From assembly GCF_002272835.1 (NCBI RefSeq), contig NZ_MLAO01000012.1:1-63360 (forward strand): DNA of 63,360 nt, written 5' to 3'. Position 1 is the first letter of the stretch; the number at the start of each line of letters is the position of its first letter. Of this stretch, positions 18,943-28,788 are shown piece after piece. Source of the stretch: Helicobacter sp. 11S03491-1 (GTDB lineage Bacteria; Campylobacterota; Campylobacteria; Campylobacterales; Helicobacteraceae). The position numbers and the translations under genes were made by a program. The notes under the pieces are model-generated. The model was not told the origin of the DNA. It saw only the letters and a program-made list of their open reading frames with translations, and did not search any database.

Positions 18943-18951
18943 ATTATAGCA
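18943..18951 (-). promoter_or_regulatory. Extended -10 promoter of the rfbF sugar operon
   Basis: On the minus strand TGCTATAAT lies about 50 bases upstream of the rfbF start, matching an extended -10 element. No good -35 is present. It would drive all six genes from rfbF to the FAD oxidoreductase. Confidence 0.5.
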
Positions 18952-19009
18952 GAAAAATAATTTCATTTTTGATAAATCTAAGGTATAAGAAATACAATGT
19001 ATATTTGTG

Positions 19010-19040
19010 TTGCAGGGTATTATCAAAAATATGCTATAGT
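19010..19040 (+). promoter_or_regulatory. Candidate promoter of the exporter operon
   Basis: TTGCAG at 19010-19015 and TATAGT at 19035-19040 (preceded by TGC) are 19 bases apart and lie about 50 bases upstream of the chosen tolC-like start. The spacing is slightly long, so the -10 may act mostly alone. Confidence 0.4.
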
Positions 19041-19087
19041 TGCGAAATTTTACAATCACAGACACAATCTTACTAACCGGGTTATTG

Positions 19088-20491
19088 ATGAAAAAAATCT
19101 TTGTAATTGTTGTTTCTTGCATGATAGATGTATTTGCTCAAAATATAAGCACACATTTAGTTGTTCCCAATCAAGAAGATATTAGTATCGCGCAGGCTTG
19201 GAAAAGAGTTTTGAGCAATCATGAGGGGATTAAATCAGAAGAATTTGGAGCACAAAGCGCAGCCAAGCTGGCTTTGGCAAGCAAACTTTCTTTTTTGCCC
19301 AATATTGATGTAAGTGCTTTTTATGTGCATTTAGATAGCCCAATTCAAATCAACCTGATGCAAGATAAAAATATGTCCAATTCAATACCCTTGGGATTAT
19401 TGCCTCCTCAAATGGGTGGATTCTTGCAGACTTTGGGTTCTCCAATTGCCTTATCTAAGCAAGATGTTATCATGGGGGCATTCAATATTATTTATCCTTT
19501 ATATGTAGGTGGAGCAAGAATTTATGCAAGCAAAATAGCCTCTCTGCAAGCAAAAGATGCCGCAGAGGCATTCAAGCTTAAAAAATTAGCAACTTTTGAG
19601 GAATTGGTAAGAATTTATTACGGCGTGGTTCTCAATCAAGAGGTTTTGAAAGTTTTAGAAGGGATTGAAAAAGGGCATTATGCCCATTATCAAAATGCTA
19701 TTAAAATGCAAAAAGCGGGACAAGTTGCAAGAATTGAGGTTTTGAATGCCCAGGTTGCTTATGATAGAGCAAAAAATAAAACCAAAAAGGCAAAAGATAC
19801 CCTAGAAATTTCCAAGCTTGCCTTCAATACAATTCTTTCTTCTCAAAAAGACATGATCCCCATTTCCGGGCTATTTATCGACACTTCTAAGTCTCTGCCA
19901 TCAATGCAGTTTTTTGTTGATGAAACATTAGCTTCTTATCCGGTTTTAAAAACCTTGCATTATCAATCATTGAGTGCCAAGGAAGCCAAGAAGCTTCAAA
20001 TAAGTAAATTTTTACCTCAAGTAGGACTTTTTGGATCTTATATATTCAAAGATCAAAATTCTATCATCAATAAAATGATCCCTACTTGGTATGTTGGTGT
20101 TGGAGCAAGGCTTCCTTTGATAACGCCGGAGGGCAGGATTCAAAAGTATCAAGCTGCAAGGCTTACAGAGTTTCGTTTAAATGCTTTGAACACTCAAGCA
20201 ATTAAAGACATGAAACTTTTGACAGAAAAAACTTATAAACAAGTAGTTTCTGCTATCAGAGAATATCAAAGTCTGGATTCAAGCATTGAGCTTGCCGGAG
20301 AAAATTTAAAACTCCAAGAGCAGGCTTTTGCCCAAGGCGTAGGGACAAGCACTCAAGTCATTGATGCCAGAAACGGACTTGCAAGTGTTTTGATAGAGCA
20401 AAAAAGCGTTATTTATAAATATATTGTTTTTTTGGCAAATCTCATGGCATTAAGTAATCATGTAGATATGTTTTATGAGTATCAAAATTAG
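19088..20491 (+). CDS. TolC-family outer-membrane efflux protein
   Basis: This protein of about 467 residues forms the outer-membrane channel of an export system. Its start MKKIFVIVVSCMIDVFAQ is a signal peptide. The mature part is rich in long alpha-helices and repeated halves typical of TolC-like proteins, including EYQSLDSSIELAGENLKLQEQ and GVGTSTQVIDARNGLA. I chose the ATG at 19088 because it begins the signal peptide; an upstream TTG at 19040 would give an unlikely leader. It heads a four-gene operon like HP1489-HP1486 in H. pylori. Confidence 0.88.
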   Translation: MKKIFVIVVSCMIDVFAQNISTHLVVPNQEDISIAQAWKRVLSNHEGIKSEEFGAQSAAKLALASKLSFLPNIDVSAFYVHLDSPIQINLMQDKNMSNSIPLGLLPPQMGGFLQTLGSPIALSKQDVIMGAFNIIYPLYVGGARIYASKIASLQAKDAAEAFKLKKLATFEELVRIYYGVVLNQEVLKVLEGIEKGHYAHYQNAIKMQKAGQVARIEVLNAQVAYDRAKNKTKKAKDTLEISKLAFNTILSSQKDMIPISGLFIDTSKSLPSMQFFVDETLASYPVLKTLHYQSLSAKEAKKLQISKFLPQVGLFGSYIFKDQNSIINKMIPTWYVGVGARLPLITPEGRIQKYQAARLTEFRLNALNTQAIKDMKLLTEKTYKQVVSAIREYQSLDSSIELAGENLKLQEQAFAQGVGTSTQVIDARNGLASVLIEQKSVIYKYIVFLANLMALSNHVDMFYEYQN

Positions 20492-20500
20492 GAAAATATA

Positions 20501-21481
20501 ATGAAAAAAAATACAGGAATTTTACTCATAGGTGTCATTGGATTGGCTATTTTGATTTGGTTAGGAAGTACATTTTATTATGCTTATAAACCAAAACCCC
20601 AGATTTTGCAAGGACAAATTGGGGCAAGAGAATATAGCGTGAGTTCCAAACTTGCCGGTAGAATTGATGAGGTATTTGTCAAAAAAGGAGACAAAGTTAA
20701 AAAAGGAGAATTGATTTATACTATCAAAAGTCCTGAGATAGAAGCCAAACTTGCTCAAGCACAAGCAGGTTATGAAGCAGCCAAAGCTATTAGTGATGAA
20801 ACCCATAAGGGCGCAAGAGAAGAAACTATTATTTCAGCTAGAGACTTATACAGAAGCGCCAAAGCAATGGCGGATTTAGCAGAAAAGACCTATCAAAGAA
20901 TTCAAGAGCTTTATGATGGAGGGGTAGCAAGCTTGCAAAAAAGGGATGAAGCTTTTGCTGCTTATAAAAGTGCAAAATATAATGAAAATACTGCATACCA
21001 ACAATATAAAATTGCCATGGATGGAGCAAGAGCAGAAACAAAAAAAGCCCTAACAGAAAAACAAAAAGCTGCAGCAGGGCAAGTAAGCGAGGTCAAAGCA
21101 TATGCCCAAGATATCCAAGCTTATTCTCCCATAGATGGCGAAGTAAGCAATGTGTTGTTATATAAAGGCGAATTAAGTCCTAGTGGTTTTCCTGTTGTAT
21201 TAGTGATAGATATGAAGGAGGCTTATTTAAAATTGAGTATCCCGGAGTCTTATCTTGAGGATTTTGAAGAAGGAAAAATATTTCAAGCTTATATCCCGGC
21301 CTTAAAAAAAGATATTGATTTTAAAGTCAATTATGTTTCAGTTATGGGAGATTTTGCTACTTGGAAAGCAACTTCAAGCACGAAAGGTTATGATATGAGG
21401 AGTTTTGAAATTGAGGCAAAACCCGTGCAAGAAATTAAAGGATTGCGTGTTGGAATGAGTGTTCTTGTCAGGTTACATTAG
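20501..21481 (+). CDS. HlyD-family periplasmic adaptor (membrane fusion protein)
   Basis: This 326-residue protein links the inner-membrane permeases to the TolC-like channel. Residues 5-28 form a membrane anchor. A biotinyl-lipoyl half (SSKLAGRIDEVFVKKGDKVKKGELIY) follows, then a helical hairpin rich in Ala, Lys and Glu. The second lipoyl half, YSPIDGEVSNVL, and a beta-barrel segment complete the fold. It begins 9 bases after the channel gene with AGGAAAATATA upstream, and the permease gene starts 2 bases after its stop. Confidence 0.9.
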   Translation: MKKNTGILLIGVIGLAILIWLGSTFYYAYKPKPQILQGQIGAREYSVSSKLAGRIDEVFVKKGDKVKKGELIYTIKSPEIEAKLAQAQAGYEAAKAISDETHKGAREETIISARDLYRSAKAMADLAEKTYQRIQELYDGGVASLQKRDEAFAAYKSAKYNENTAYQQYKIAMDGARAETKKALTEKQKAAAGQVSEVKAYAQDIQAYSPIDGEVSNVLLYKGELSPSGFPVVLVIDMKEAYLKLSIPESYLEDFEEGKIFQAYIPALKKDIDFKVNYVSVMGDFATWKATSSTKGYDMRSFEIEAKPVQEIKGLRVGMSVLVRLH

Positions 21482-21483
21482 AT

Positions 21484-22569
21484 ATGCATAAATATCAAAA
21501 AATTTTTTTATATTTATGGCAGAATAAGTTTTTAACACTAGTTTGTTTCATTTTGCCTTTAATATTAAGTTTTGTTATGACAAATATTTTTTATAAAGAA
21601 CTCCCTAGAGAGCTTCCCATTGGTATATTAGATGAAGATAACACCACAATAAGCAAAGAAATTATATTTAATTTGAATGCAACCTCTATTTTGAAAGTTG
21701 AACAAAAGTATAGCTCCATACATGCTGCTAAAGATGATTTAAGTGATGGTAAAATTTATGGGCTTGTAGTGATCCCTCATGCCTTAGAGCGCAATACCAA
21801 AATGGGTATCCAAACAAAAATAATACTTTATTATAATGCGCAATTTGTTTTGATTGGCAAGGCTATTGATAGCGCTTTTTTAGGAGTGATAGCTACAATG
21901 AATGCTAAAAGTGATGCCACAAGAGAAATGTCTAAGAATTCCAACATAAATGAAGCTATATCTCAAGCAATGCCTATTGTTTCTAAGATTTATGCCCTCT
22001 ATAATAGCAACAATAACTATAAGCAATTTTTGTTGACTTTGATTTTGCCTTGTATTTGGCAGATTCTCATGGCATTAGGAATGCTTAATATACTCAGCAA
22101 AACTCGCACTATCAGAGAATTGTTGATAGGATTTGGAATAAATATAGTTATTTTTGTAAGCTGGGGCATGGCTATGTTGCAATTATTTCAAGCATTAGGA
22201 TACCCCATGACCGGGAGTTATTATATTTTGTTTTTGGGCGTTTTGGTGATGGTTGCCGGTATCAGCGGAATGGTGATTTGCTTCCAATCAATTTTGCGTG
22301 ATTTGACAAAAACAGTTAGTGTTATTGCTGTGTATACTGCTCCAAGTCTTGCTTTTGTTGGGATTACTTACCCTCAAAATAATATGGATGGATTTGCTTT
22401 GTTTTGGAGTCATATTTTGCCTGTTTCTTATTTTATACAGCTTTATTTGCAACAGGCTAATTATAGTCTTGAAATCGCAGATGCTCTAAAAATAATAGCA
22501 CAGATGTTGCCATTTTTGTTATTCTTGCCTTTGGGCTTTTTGATTGAATATTTTCGAGGCAAACAATGA
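21484..22569 (+). CDS. ABC-2 type transporter permease 1
   Basis: This 361-residue inner-membrane protein has one N-terminal membrane segment, a periplasmic domain containing PIGILDEDNTTISKEI, and five or so C-terminal membrane segments. This is the layout of the YbhR/ABC2_membrane_3 group. It resembles the next gene, so the pair probably forms a heterodimeric permease. No ATP-binding subunit is encoded in the operon or elsewhere in the window as an obvious partner. The substrate is unknown. Confidence 0.85.
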   Translation: MHKYQKIFLYLWQNKFLTLVCFILPLILSFVMTNIFYKELPRELPIGILDEDNTTISKEIIFNLNATSILKVEQKYSSIHAAKDDLSDGKIYGLVVIPHALERNTKMGIQTKIILYYNAQFVLIGKAIDSAFLGVIATMNAKSDATREMSKNSNINEAISQAMPIVSKIYALYNSNNNYKQFLLTLILPCIWQILMALGMLNILSKTRTIRELLIGFGINIVIFVSWGMAMLQLFQALGYPMTGSYYILFLGVLVMVAGISGMVICFQSILRDLTKTVSVIAVYTAPSLAFVGITYPQNNMDGFALFWSHILPVSYFIQLYLQQANYSLEIADALKIIAQMLPFLLFLPLGFLIEYFRGKQ

Positions 22570-23732
22570 GTTTTTTGAAAATACTTTATCAAGAGTTTCG
22601 AGCGATTTTTAGCAATATTGCTGTGATTTTTGTAGTCATTGTTGGATCTATTTTGTATGGGTTTTTATATCCTTCTGCTTATAAAAATGATGTTGTTGTC
22701 TCTCAAAAAATTGCAGTTGTAGATATGGATAATACTTCGTTGTCCAAGGAACTTATTTTTTTAATTCAAGCAACTCCTCAAGTTGATGTAGAAGAAGTAA
22801 CTTTTTCTGTGAAACAAGCCAAAGAACTCTTAGAGCATGGGATTGTGTATGGGATTCTTGAAATTCCTCAAAATTTCCAAGCCAATATCCATAAAAAAAT
22901 CCCTACAAAACTTGTTTATTCTGCTAATGCTTCTTATTTTTTGATTTATGGAGCAATAGTTGATGGGATTTATCGTGCTATTGAGGAGATAAGTAGCCGG
23001 ATTAAGCTTAAAAGAGTTTTTCTTCAAGGAGGCGTAAAAAATGAGAGTACAGATTTGATAATGCATCATTCCATACCCTTATTTAACCCTAGTGTGGGGT
23101 ATATTAATTATGCCTTAGCTGCAATTTTGATTTTTATTCTCCACCAAACCCTCATTGCCGGAGCGGGTATATTGGGTGCTTCCCAAAACGAAAAAAATTC
23201 TCAAGGTATTTATGGGTATTGGAATGAAGCAGGGGCATTAAAGTTAGTTTTAGCTAGAATAAGTGCTTTTTTTATGATTTATATTTTATTGTTTTTGTTA
23301 TACTTTGGTGTTTTATTTCAACTATATGGTATCCATATTCAAGCTAATGCAATTTCATTTTGGTGTTTTGGAATTATGTTTATTTTGTGTTGCGCAAGTT
23401 TTGGAGTTTTGTTTGGATTATTGGTTAAAAATCCTGTATTGCCTACACAAATTGTCTTAATTTCTTCATTGCCTTTGGTTTTTATGATGGGATTTATTTG
23501 GCCTGTGGAATTGTTGCCTGATTGGGTAGTGTGGTTTGTGCGGTTTATTCCTGCATTTAGTGGCATTAATGGGCTTGTGAGAATCAATCAAATGGGGGCA
23601 GATCTTGTTTTGGTAATGGAATATTTTTATTGGCTGTTGGGACTTTTTATTTCAAGTCTGGTTATAAGCGTTTTTGTAATTTCTTTGAAGAGAAAAACAT
23701 GGATAAAAAAAGAAAAATTTTACTCGCCCTAA
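22566..23732 (+). CDS. ABC-2 type transporter permease 2
   Basis: This 388-residue paralogue of the preceding gene overlaps it by 4 bases (ATGA). It has the same topology: a first membrane segment at residues 13-32, a periplasmic domain with KIAVVDMDNTSLSKEL, then a cluster of C-terminal membrane segments including FMMGFIWPVELLPDWV. The azlC start lies inside its last 34 bases. Confidence 0.85.
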   Translation: MSFLKILYQEFRAIFSNIAVIFVVIVGSILYGFLYPSAYKNDVVVSQKIAVVDMDNTSLSKELIFLIQATPQVDVEEVTFSVKQAKELLEHGIVYGILEIPQNFQANIHKKIPTKLVYSANASYFLIYGAIVDGIYRAIEEISSRIKLKRVFLQGGVKNESTDLIMHHSIPLFNPSVGYINYALAAILIFILHQTLIAGAGILGASQNEKNSQGIYGYWNEAGALKLVLARISAFFMIYILLFLLYFGVLFQLYGIHIQANAISFWCFGIMFILCCASFGVLFGLLVKNPVLPTQIVLISSLPLVFMMGFIWPVELLPDWVVWFVRFIPAFSGINGLVRINQMGADLVLVMEYFYWLLGLFISSLVISVFVISLKRKTWIKKEKFYSP

Positions 23733-24391
23733 AAGATGCCTTTCCCCATACAATACCTATTATGTTAGGTTATATTTTAATGGGGATAGCCTTTGGAATT
23801 TTGTTGCAAAAAAGTGGTTATAACTTTTTATGGGCATTTTTTATGGCTGTGTTTATTTATGCAGGGACAATGCAATTTATTGCTGTGGGTTTATTAGCAA
23901 GTAATGCAGGAATCTGGAGCGTGTTTCTTATTGCTTTGATGGTAAATGCAAGGCAGATATTTTATAGTATCAGCATGCTTGGATCTTTTTCAAAAATGAA
24001 AAAAAAGCTTCCCTACATGATCCATTCTCTCACTGATGAAACTTTTGCTTTATTTAATCTCAAAAAACCTTCAAAAGACATAGATGAATCGTATTTTATG
24101 TTTTTTATTGCATTTTTTAATCATCTTTATTGGATTATCGGATGTGTAATGGGGGCTATGATTGGATCTGAAATTTCATTTGATACTCAAGGGATTGATT
24201 TTATTATGACAGCTATTTATATAGTGATTTTTATGGATCAATGGAAGAGCGCATCCCCCCATACTCCTGCTGTGATTGGAGTAATAGTGAGTTTGATTTG
24301 TTTATTTTTGTTTGGAGCGCAGAATTTTTTATTGCCCTCACTTGTCTTGATGACTTTAGTTTTGGGGAAACTCCGGAGCAAATTGGAATAA
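23699..24391 (+). CDS. azlC: AzlC-family branched-chain amino acid exporter, large subunit
   Basis: This 230-residue integral membrane protein matches the AzlC family: PHTIPIMLGYILMGIAFGILL, AGTMQFIAVGLL, LMVNARQIFYSISM and LTDETFAL. With AzlD it exports branched-chain amino acids or analogues. I chose the ATG at 23699, which begins MDKKRKILLALKDAFPHT. An upstream start would add unrelated residues from the overlapping permease gene. The overlap with that gene suggests read-through from the exporter operon. Confidence 0.88.
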   Translation: MDKKRKILLALKDAFPHTIPIMLGYILMGIAFGILLQKSGYNFLWAFFMAVFIYAGTMQFIAVGLLASNAGIWSVFLIALMVNARQIFYSISMLGSFSKMKKKLPYMIHSLTDETFALFNLKKPSKDIDESYFMFFIAFFNHLYWIIGCVMGAMIGSEISFDTQGIDFIMTAIYIVIFMDQWKSASPHTPAVIGVIVSLICLFLFGAQNFLLPSLVLMTLVLGKLRSKLE

Positions 24392-24732
24392 TGATGGCCG
24401 GTTCAATAGAGATTATTTTGGTGATTATTGTGGTTACATTTTTAATGCGTGCGTTGCCTTTTATGATTTTTAATTCTAAACGTTGTGTACCTCATTTTTT
24501 ACTCTATCTTGGAAAAGTGCTTCCTCCGGCGATTATAGGAATGTTGGTTGTGTATTGTTTTAAACAAACAGATATAAGTCAAATCCCTTATGGATTAAAT
24601 GAGGTAGTAGCTTTTTTATGCGTAGTGGTTTTGCAATCCTTGTTGAAAATATCTATTTTAAGCATATTAAGTGGGACAATCTTATATATGTATCTTGTCC
24701 AAAGCCATATATTAGACAAAATATTATTTTGA
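24391..24732 (+). CDS. azlD: AzlD-family small subunit of the amino acid exporter
   Basis: This hydrophobic protein of about 113 residues has four membrane segments and the AzlD pattern TFLMRALPFMIF near its N-terminus. The ATG overlaps the last base of the azlC stop (TAATG), with GGAGC upstream. A second ATG follows directly and cannot be excluded. It is the usual partner of AzlC. Confidence 0.85.
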   Translation: MMAGSIEIILVIIVVTFLMRALPFMIFNSKRCVPHFLLYLGKVLPPAIIGMLVVYCFKQTDISQIPYGLNEVVAFLCVVVLQSLLKISILSILSGTILYMYLVQSHILDKILF

Positions 24733-24888
24733 AATTTTAGTTGTTTGAAATTCCAAGAAAAACAAAATAATCAGTAGAATTTTTTACAATAAGATGAATT
24801 GAATATTATTATCTTTAATTAGTTGAAAAGTTTGTTCTGTATTTTTATTCTAAAATAAATTCTTATCAATAATTAAGAAATTAAGACA

Positions 24889-25260
24889 TTAATTTTCTCT
24901 AATTTTTATTATCACCACAGCAATGGCAAATCCACCATCATGACTGATACTTAGACTAATGGAATCAATATTGAAAAAGCTCATTTTGTCTTCTTGGAGT
25001 TTAATAAGCGGGGCATTTTGCAAAGATTTTGACAAACACATATCAAAGAATCGAAGTTTATCACTAATCCCCACTCCCAAAGCCTTTGAACAAGCTTCTT
25101 TGGCTGCCCAAAACCCGGCAACACCAGAGGCTTTGTAGCCATATGGAGTTTGGACAAGTCTGATTTCATCTTCTGAAAGAAATTTTTTAAGAAAATCCTT
25201 GCCATGTGTTTGAATATTTTTTTCAATTCGTCCAATAGCAACAATATCAATACCAATCAT
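24889..25260 (-). CDS. acpS: Holo-[acyl-carrier-protein] synthase
   Basis: AcpS transfers the phosphopantetheine arm from CoA to apo-ACP, switching on fatty acid synthesis. The 123 residues are full length. Metal-binding residues lie in MIGIDIVAIGRIEK and in GFWAAKEACSKALGVG; the C-terminal SLSISHDGGFAIAV is typical. It overlaps fliL by 4 bases and is last in the rsmD-fliL-acpS block. Confidence 0.95.
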   Translation of the reverse strand: MIGIDIVAIGRIEKNIQTHGKDFLKKFLSEDEIRLVQTPYGYKASGVAGFWAAKEACSKALGVGISDKLRFFDMCLSKSLQNAPLIKLQEDKMSFFNIDSISLSISHDGGFAIAVVIIKIREN

Positions 25261-25808
25261 TGGATTACAAAATCAGTGAAGAAAATATTTTTAACATACC
25301 CATCAATTAAAAAATCATTAATTTTATTGACAATTTCATCTTTTAGTCGTTCTTTTCCTTTGGTGGTGGCAATTTCTTCAATAGATTTTGATGAGAGTAA
25401 TTCAATAATCGTATCTTGAATGATGGTAATTTTGGCATTAATTTCATTAAGAAGTTTTGGGTTACTTAACTCTAAGGTAATGGATGTTTTTAGATATCTT
25501 CTCCCACTTTGGGTAACAAGATTGACAATAAATGGTTGGGGAATCGGATAAAGCGGTCCTATATTTAAATAATCAGCTTGTCTGTTCCCTGATGGACCGG
25601 TTGGTTTTCTCTGGGTTTGCGCAGAAGCCGGATTGTTTGGTGAATTTTGATCTACAGATTCTTCAGTATTTCCACTTAGAAGAAATGCTGTAACCACACC
25701 CCCTACAATCAGTATAAAAACAACAACAATAATAATGATAAAAAGTAAGGCTTTACTTTTTTTTGGAGTTTGAGTCTCACTAGTCTCTTTTTTTTCTTCT
25801 TCAGTCAT
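25257..25808 (-). CDS. fliL: Flagellar basal-body-associated protein FliL
   Basis: FliL sits around the stator of the flagellar motor and supports torque. This 183-residue protein has a short charged cytoplasmic N-terminus, one membrane segment at about residues 20-45, a Pro/Ser/Gln-rich linker and a periplasmic domain with YLKTSITLEL and VKNIFFTDFVIQ at the end. Both neighbours overlap by 4 bases, so it is embedded in an operon with non-flagellar genes, as in H. pylori. Confidence 0.93.
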   Translation of the reverse strand: MTEEEKKETSETQTPKKSKALLFIIIIVVVFILIVGGVVTAFLLSGNTEESVDQNSPNNPASAQTQRKPTGPSGNRQADYLNIGPLYPIPQPFIVNLVTQSGRRYLKTSITLELSNPKLLNEINAKITIIQDTIIELLSSKSIEEIATTKGKERLKDEIVNKINDFLIDGYVKNIFFTDFVIQ

Positions 25809-26416
25809 TTTTTTCCTTTATATTCTTGAGATGGGGCATAATAAGTCAATGAACTTTTGCCGAATTTTTTTTGCTTTATTATACTAAAATGTGCAATATT
25901 TTGAGGTAATTTATAATCACTTGAATGCTCAAAAATTATTAAAAATAAATTATATTCCCAAATAAGCTCTACTAAAGTGATACATTTTTGATAAATATCT
26001 ATGTAATGTTCTCTTATATGAAAGGGTGGATCCAGATAGAGAATCTTTTTTTGTTTGTTCTTAGATATATTTTGAGGAAGAAGAAGAAAAGTGTCTCCTA
26101 AAAAACTTTGAGTTATCAATGAGGGATCTTTTGATTCCAGAAGTTTGATATTTTTGCATAAAATTTCAAAACAAGATTTGTCCTGTTCAAAAAACCATGT
26201 CTCATCTGCTCCTCTACTGAGGGCTTCCAGTCCAATAGACCCACTCCCTCCAAAGGCTTCAATAAAGCAACTCTTCATAATATCTGTCCCTAATGTGTTA
26301 AAAAGCGATTCTTTCAAAATTGCCTTAGTTGATCGTGTGATTGATGAGTGGGGCATTTGTAAATGAATACCTTTAAATTTGCCTGCAATGATTTTGATAC
26401 CGGATTTATTGTTCAT
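25805..26416 (-). CDS. rsmD: 16S rRNA (guanine966-N2)-methyltransferase RsmD
   Basis: RsmD methylates G966 of 16S rRNA during 30S assembly. The protein of about 203 residues shows AGKFKGIHL, the SAM-binding loop GGSGSIGLEALSRGA and the catalytic motif YLDPPF. I prefer the ATG at 26416, which begins MNNKSGIKIIAGKFKG. The longer frame adds 18 residues that read through the upstream gene. It overlaps that gene by 11 bases and fliL by 4. Confidence 0.9.
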   Translation of the reverse strand: MNNKSGIKIIAGKFKGIHLQMPHSSITRSTKAILKESLFNTLGTDIMKSCFIEAFGGSGSIGLEALSRGADETWFFEQDKSCFEILCKNIKLLESKDPSLITQSFLGDTFLLLPQNISKNKQKKILYLDPPFHIREHYIDIYQKCITLVELIWEYNLFLIIFEHSSDYKLPQNIAHFSIIKQKKFGKSSLTYYAPSQEYKGKK

Positions 26417-26810
26417 GTTTTTTGAGAGTTTGATAGATTTTGGTTGAAAACTCTTCCAACAAAGAGTCAATTTGCATTTTTAATTCCGGATTTTTAATAT
26501 CCAAAAGATGATGAGGTAGGAGATTGGCTGTTATTTTTGTTGCTTTGACTTTAGAATGATAAAACTCTTGCAAATCTTCTAATAAGCTTTTTTGACTAAA
26601 GGGTTTCTTGATATCTGATTGGGGAGAAGAATTGATGAGACACACAGGTTTGGTAACATGAAGAGGGGTATCAGAGATGACAAATTCACATTCTTCAAAA
26701 CTACTTAAATCATCTAAAAGATAATGATTGAGCGCTTCTTGTAATAACATTGATTCACACATAATTGAGATTTTCACATTTGACTCCAAAAAATTTGAGT
26801 AATCATACAA
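26406..26810 (-). CDS. Conserved hypothetical protein (HP0811-position)
   Basis: This 134-residue soluble protein has no motif I can name. It is acidic at the N-terminus, has a helical C-terminus, no membrane segment and no cysteine pattern. It heads the block rsmD-fliL-acpS, the position held by HP0811 in H. pylori, which supports it being a real gene. A shorter start at the internal MCESM is possible. Confidence 0.65.
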   Translation of the reverse strand: MYDYSNFLESNVKISIMCESMLLQEALNHYLLDDLSSFEECEFVISDTPLHVTKPVCLINSSPQSDIKKPFSQKSLLEDLQEFYHSKVKATKITANLLPHHLLDIKNPELKMQIDSLLEEFSTKIYQTLKKHEQ

Positions 26811-26890
26811 ATTTAACCTTTAAAATTACATAGATTTTAGTTTTGAATCAATAATTTGATACAATATATTAAAAAATAAGGTATTTAATC

Positions 26891-28690
26891 ATGGCTATCA
26901 TGCAACATATAAGGAATTTTTCTATTATTGCTCATATTGATCATGGTAAAAGCACTCTGGCAGATCGTCTTATTCAAGAATGTGGGGGGGTAAGTGATCG
27001 AGAAATGACTAGCCAAATTATGGATACAATGGATATTGAAAAAGAACGCGGGATTACAATCAAAGCACAATCTGTTCGTCTCCAATATGTGTTAGACGGG
27101 ATAACTTATGTGCTTAATTTGATTGATACTCCCGGTCATGTGGATTTTAGTTATGAAGTTTCTCGTTCTCTAAGTTCTTGTGAGGGAGCATTACTTGTAG
27201 TTGATGCTTCACAAGGAGTTGAGGCGCAGACAATTGCTAATGTTTATATTGCCCTTGAGAATAATCTGGAAATTATTCCGGTAATCAACAAGATTGATTT
27301 ACCCGCAGCCAATCCGATTGCAGTGGCCCGGGACATTGAAGATACGATTGGGATCGATTGTACAGATGTCCTTGAAGTCAGTGCAAAAAGTGGGGTAGGG
27401 ATTGGGAAATTATTACAGAGGATTATTAAGCAAATTCCTCCTCCAAGTGGCGATGAAAATGCTTCCACGAAGGCATTAATTTATGATTCATGGTTTGATA
27501 ATTATTTAGGAGCATTAGCATTGGTGCGGGTAAAAGATGGAGAGATTTGTATAGGACAAGAAGTTTTGGTGATGAGCACCGGAAAAAAGCATGAAGTCTT
27601 GGCTTTATATTATCCTCATCCTGTGCGTAAAATCTCTACTCAAAAAATTTGTTGTGGTGAGATTGGGATTATTTCATTGGGTCTTAAAAGTGTTACGGAC
27701 ATGGCAGTAGGAGACACAATCACAGATGCGAAAAATCCTATTGCAAATGCCATAGAGGGGTTTAGACCCGCAAAACCTTTTGTATTTGCAGGGATTTATC
27801 CAATTGATACAGATAAATTTGAAGAACTAAGAGATGCTCTCAATAAGTTGAAAATGAATGATTCGGCTTTGAGTTTTGAGCCCGAAACAAGTGTTGCTTT
27901 AGGTTTTGGTTTTCGAGTAGGATTTTTGGGTTTGTTGCATATGGAAGTGGTCAAGGAAAGATTGGAGAGAGAATTTGGATTGGATTTGATAGCCACTGCC
28001 CCTACGGTAGTTTATGAGGTAACCCTTACAGATGGAGAAAAAATACTTGTCCAAAATCCCAGCCAACTCCCTCCTGAACAAAAAATTGCCTTCATTGAAG
28101 AACCTTATGTTAGGGCTTGTATTATTACACCAAGTGAATATTTAGGAAATATCATCACGCTTTTGAGTTCTCGAAGAGGTGTCCAAGAGAAAATGGAATA
28201 TCTGACCCAATCAAGAGTAATGCTTGTTTATGCCTTACCTAGTAATGAGATTGTAATGGATTTTTATGATAAATTAAAATCTTGCACAAAAGGCTATGCA
28301 AGTTTTGATTATGAACCTATTGGGTATAAAGAAGGAAATCTTGTCAAATTAGATGTGCGTGTAGCCGGAGAGGTTGTAGATGCGCTGAGCGTGATTGTTG
28401 ATAAAGACAAATCATACCAAAAGGGCAGGGCATTGGTAGAATCTATGAAAGAAATCATTCCCAGACAACTTTTTGAAGTAGCTATTCAAGCTAGTGTTGG
28501 GAACAAAGTAATTGCACGCGAAACTGTAAAATCAATGGGAAAAAATGTAACGGCTAAGTGTTATGGAGGGGATATTACAAGGAAAAGAAAACTTTTAGAA
28601 AAACAAAAAGAAGGCAAGAAAAGGATGAAAGCCATTGGAAAAGTAGAGCTTCCCCAAGAAGCATTTTTAGCTGTGCTTAAAATTGATTGA
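26891..28690 (+). CDS. lepA: Elongation factor 4 (back-translocating GTPase LepA)
   Basis: LepA is a ribosome-bound GTPase of the EF-G family. The 599 residues match the usual length. Motifs include [38 protein letters not shown] and [10 protein letters not shown]. The C-terminal LepA-specific domain includes [19 protein letters not shown] and [17 protein letters not shown] second ATG three codons in is possible. It is monocistronic and convergent with the yebC gene. Confidence 0.97.
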   Translation: MAIMQHIRNFSIIAHIDHGKSTLADRLIQECGGVSDREMTSQIMDTMDIEKERGITIKAQSVRLQYVLDGITYVLNLIDTPGHVDFSYEVSRSLSSCEGALLVVDASQGVEAQTIANVYIALENNLEIIPVINKIDLPAANPIAVARDIEDTIGIDCTDVLEVSAKSGVGIGKLLQRIIKQIPPPSGDENASTKALIYDSWFDNYLGALALVRVKDGEICIGQEVLVMSTGKKHEVLALYYPHPVRKISTQKICCGEIGIISLGLKSVTDMAVGDTITDAKNPIANAIEGFRPAKPFVFAGIYPIDTDKFEELRDALNKLKMNDSALSFEPETSVALGFGFRVGFLGLLHMEVVKERLEREFGLDLIATAPTVVYEVTLTDGEKILVQNPSQLPPEQKIAFIEEPYVRACIITPSEYLGNIITLLSSRRGVQEKMEYLTQSRVMLVYALPSNEIVMDFYDKLKSCTKGYASFDYEPIGYKEGNLVKLDVRVAGEVVDALSVIVDKDKSYQKGRALVESMKEIIPRQLFEVAIQASVGNKVIARETVKSMGKNVTAKCYGGDITRKRKLLEKQKEGKKRMKAIGKVELPQEAFLAVLKID

Positions 28691-28788
28691 TAACTGAAAT
28701 AAAATCTAAGTTGATTTCTCCAATATTCTATGTTGTCTTGTGTTTCAAATTGCATTCCAAGCTGATGAGGGTGTTTTGATTGAATAAT

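Noticed and set aside
26984-26990. Run of 7 G in lepA
   Set aside because: Too short for frequent slippage, encodes the conserved Gly-Gly of a housekeeping gene, and the frame is intact.
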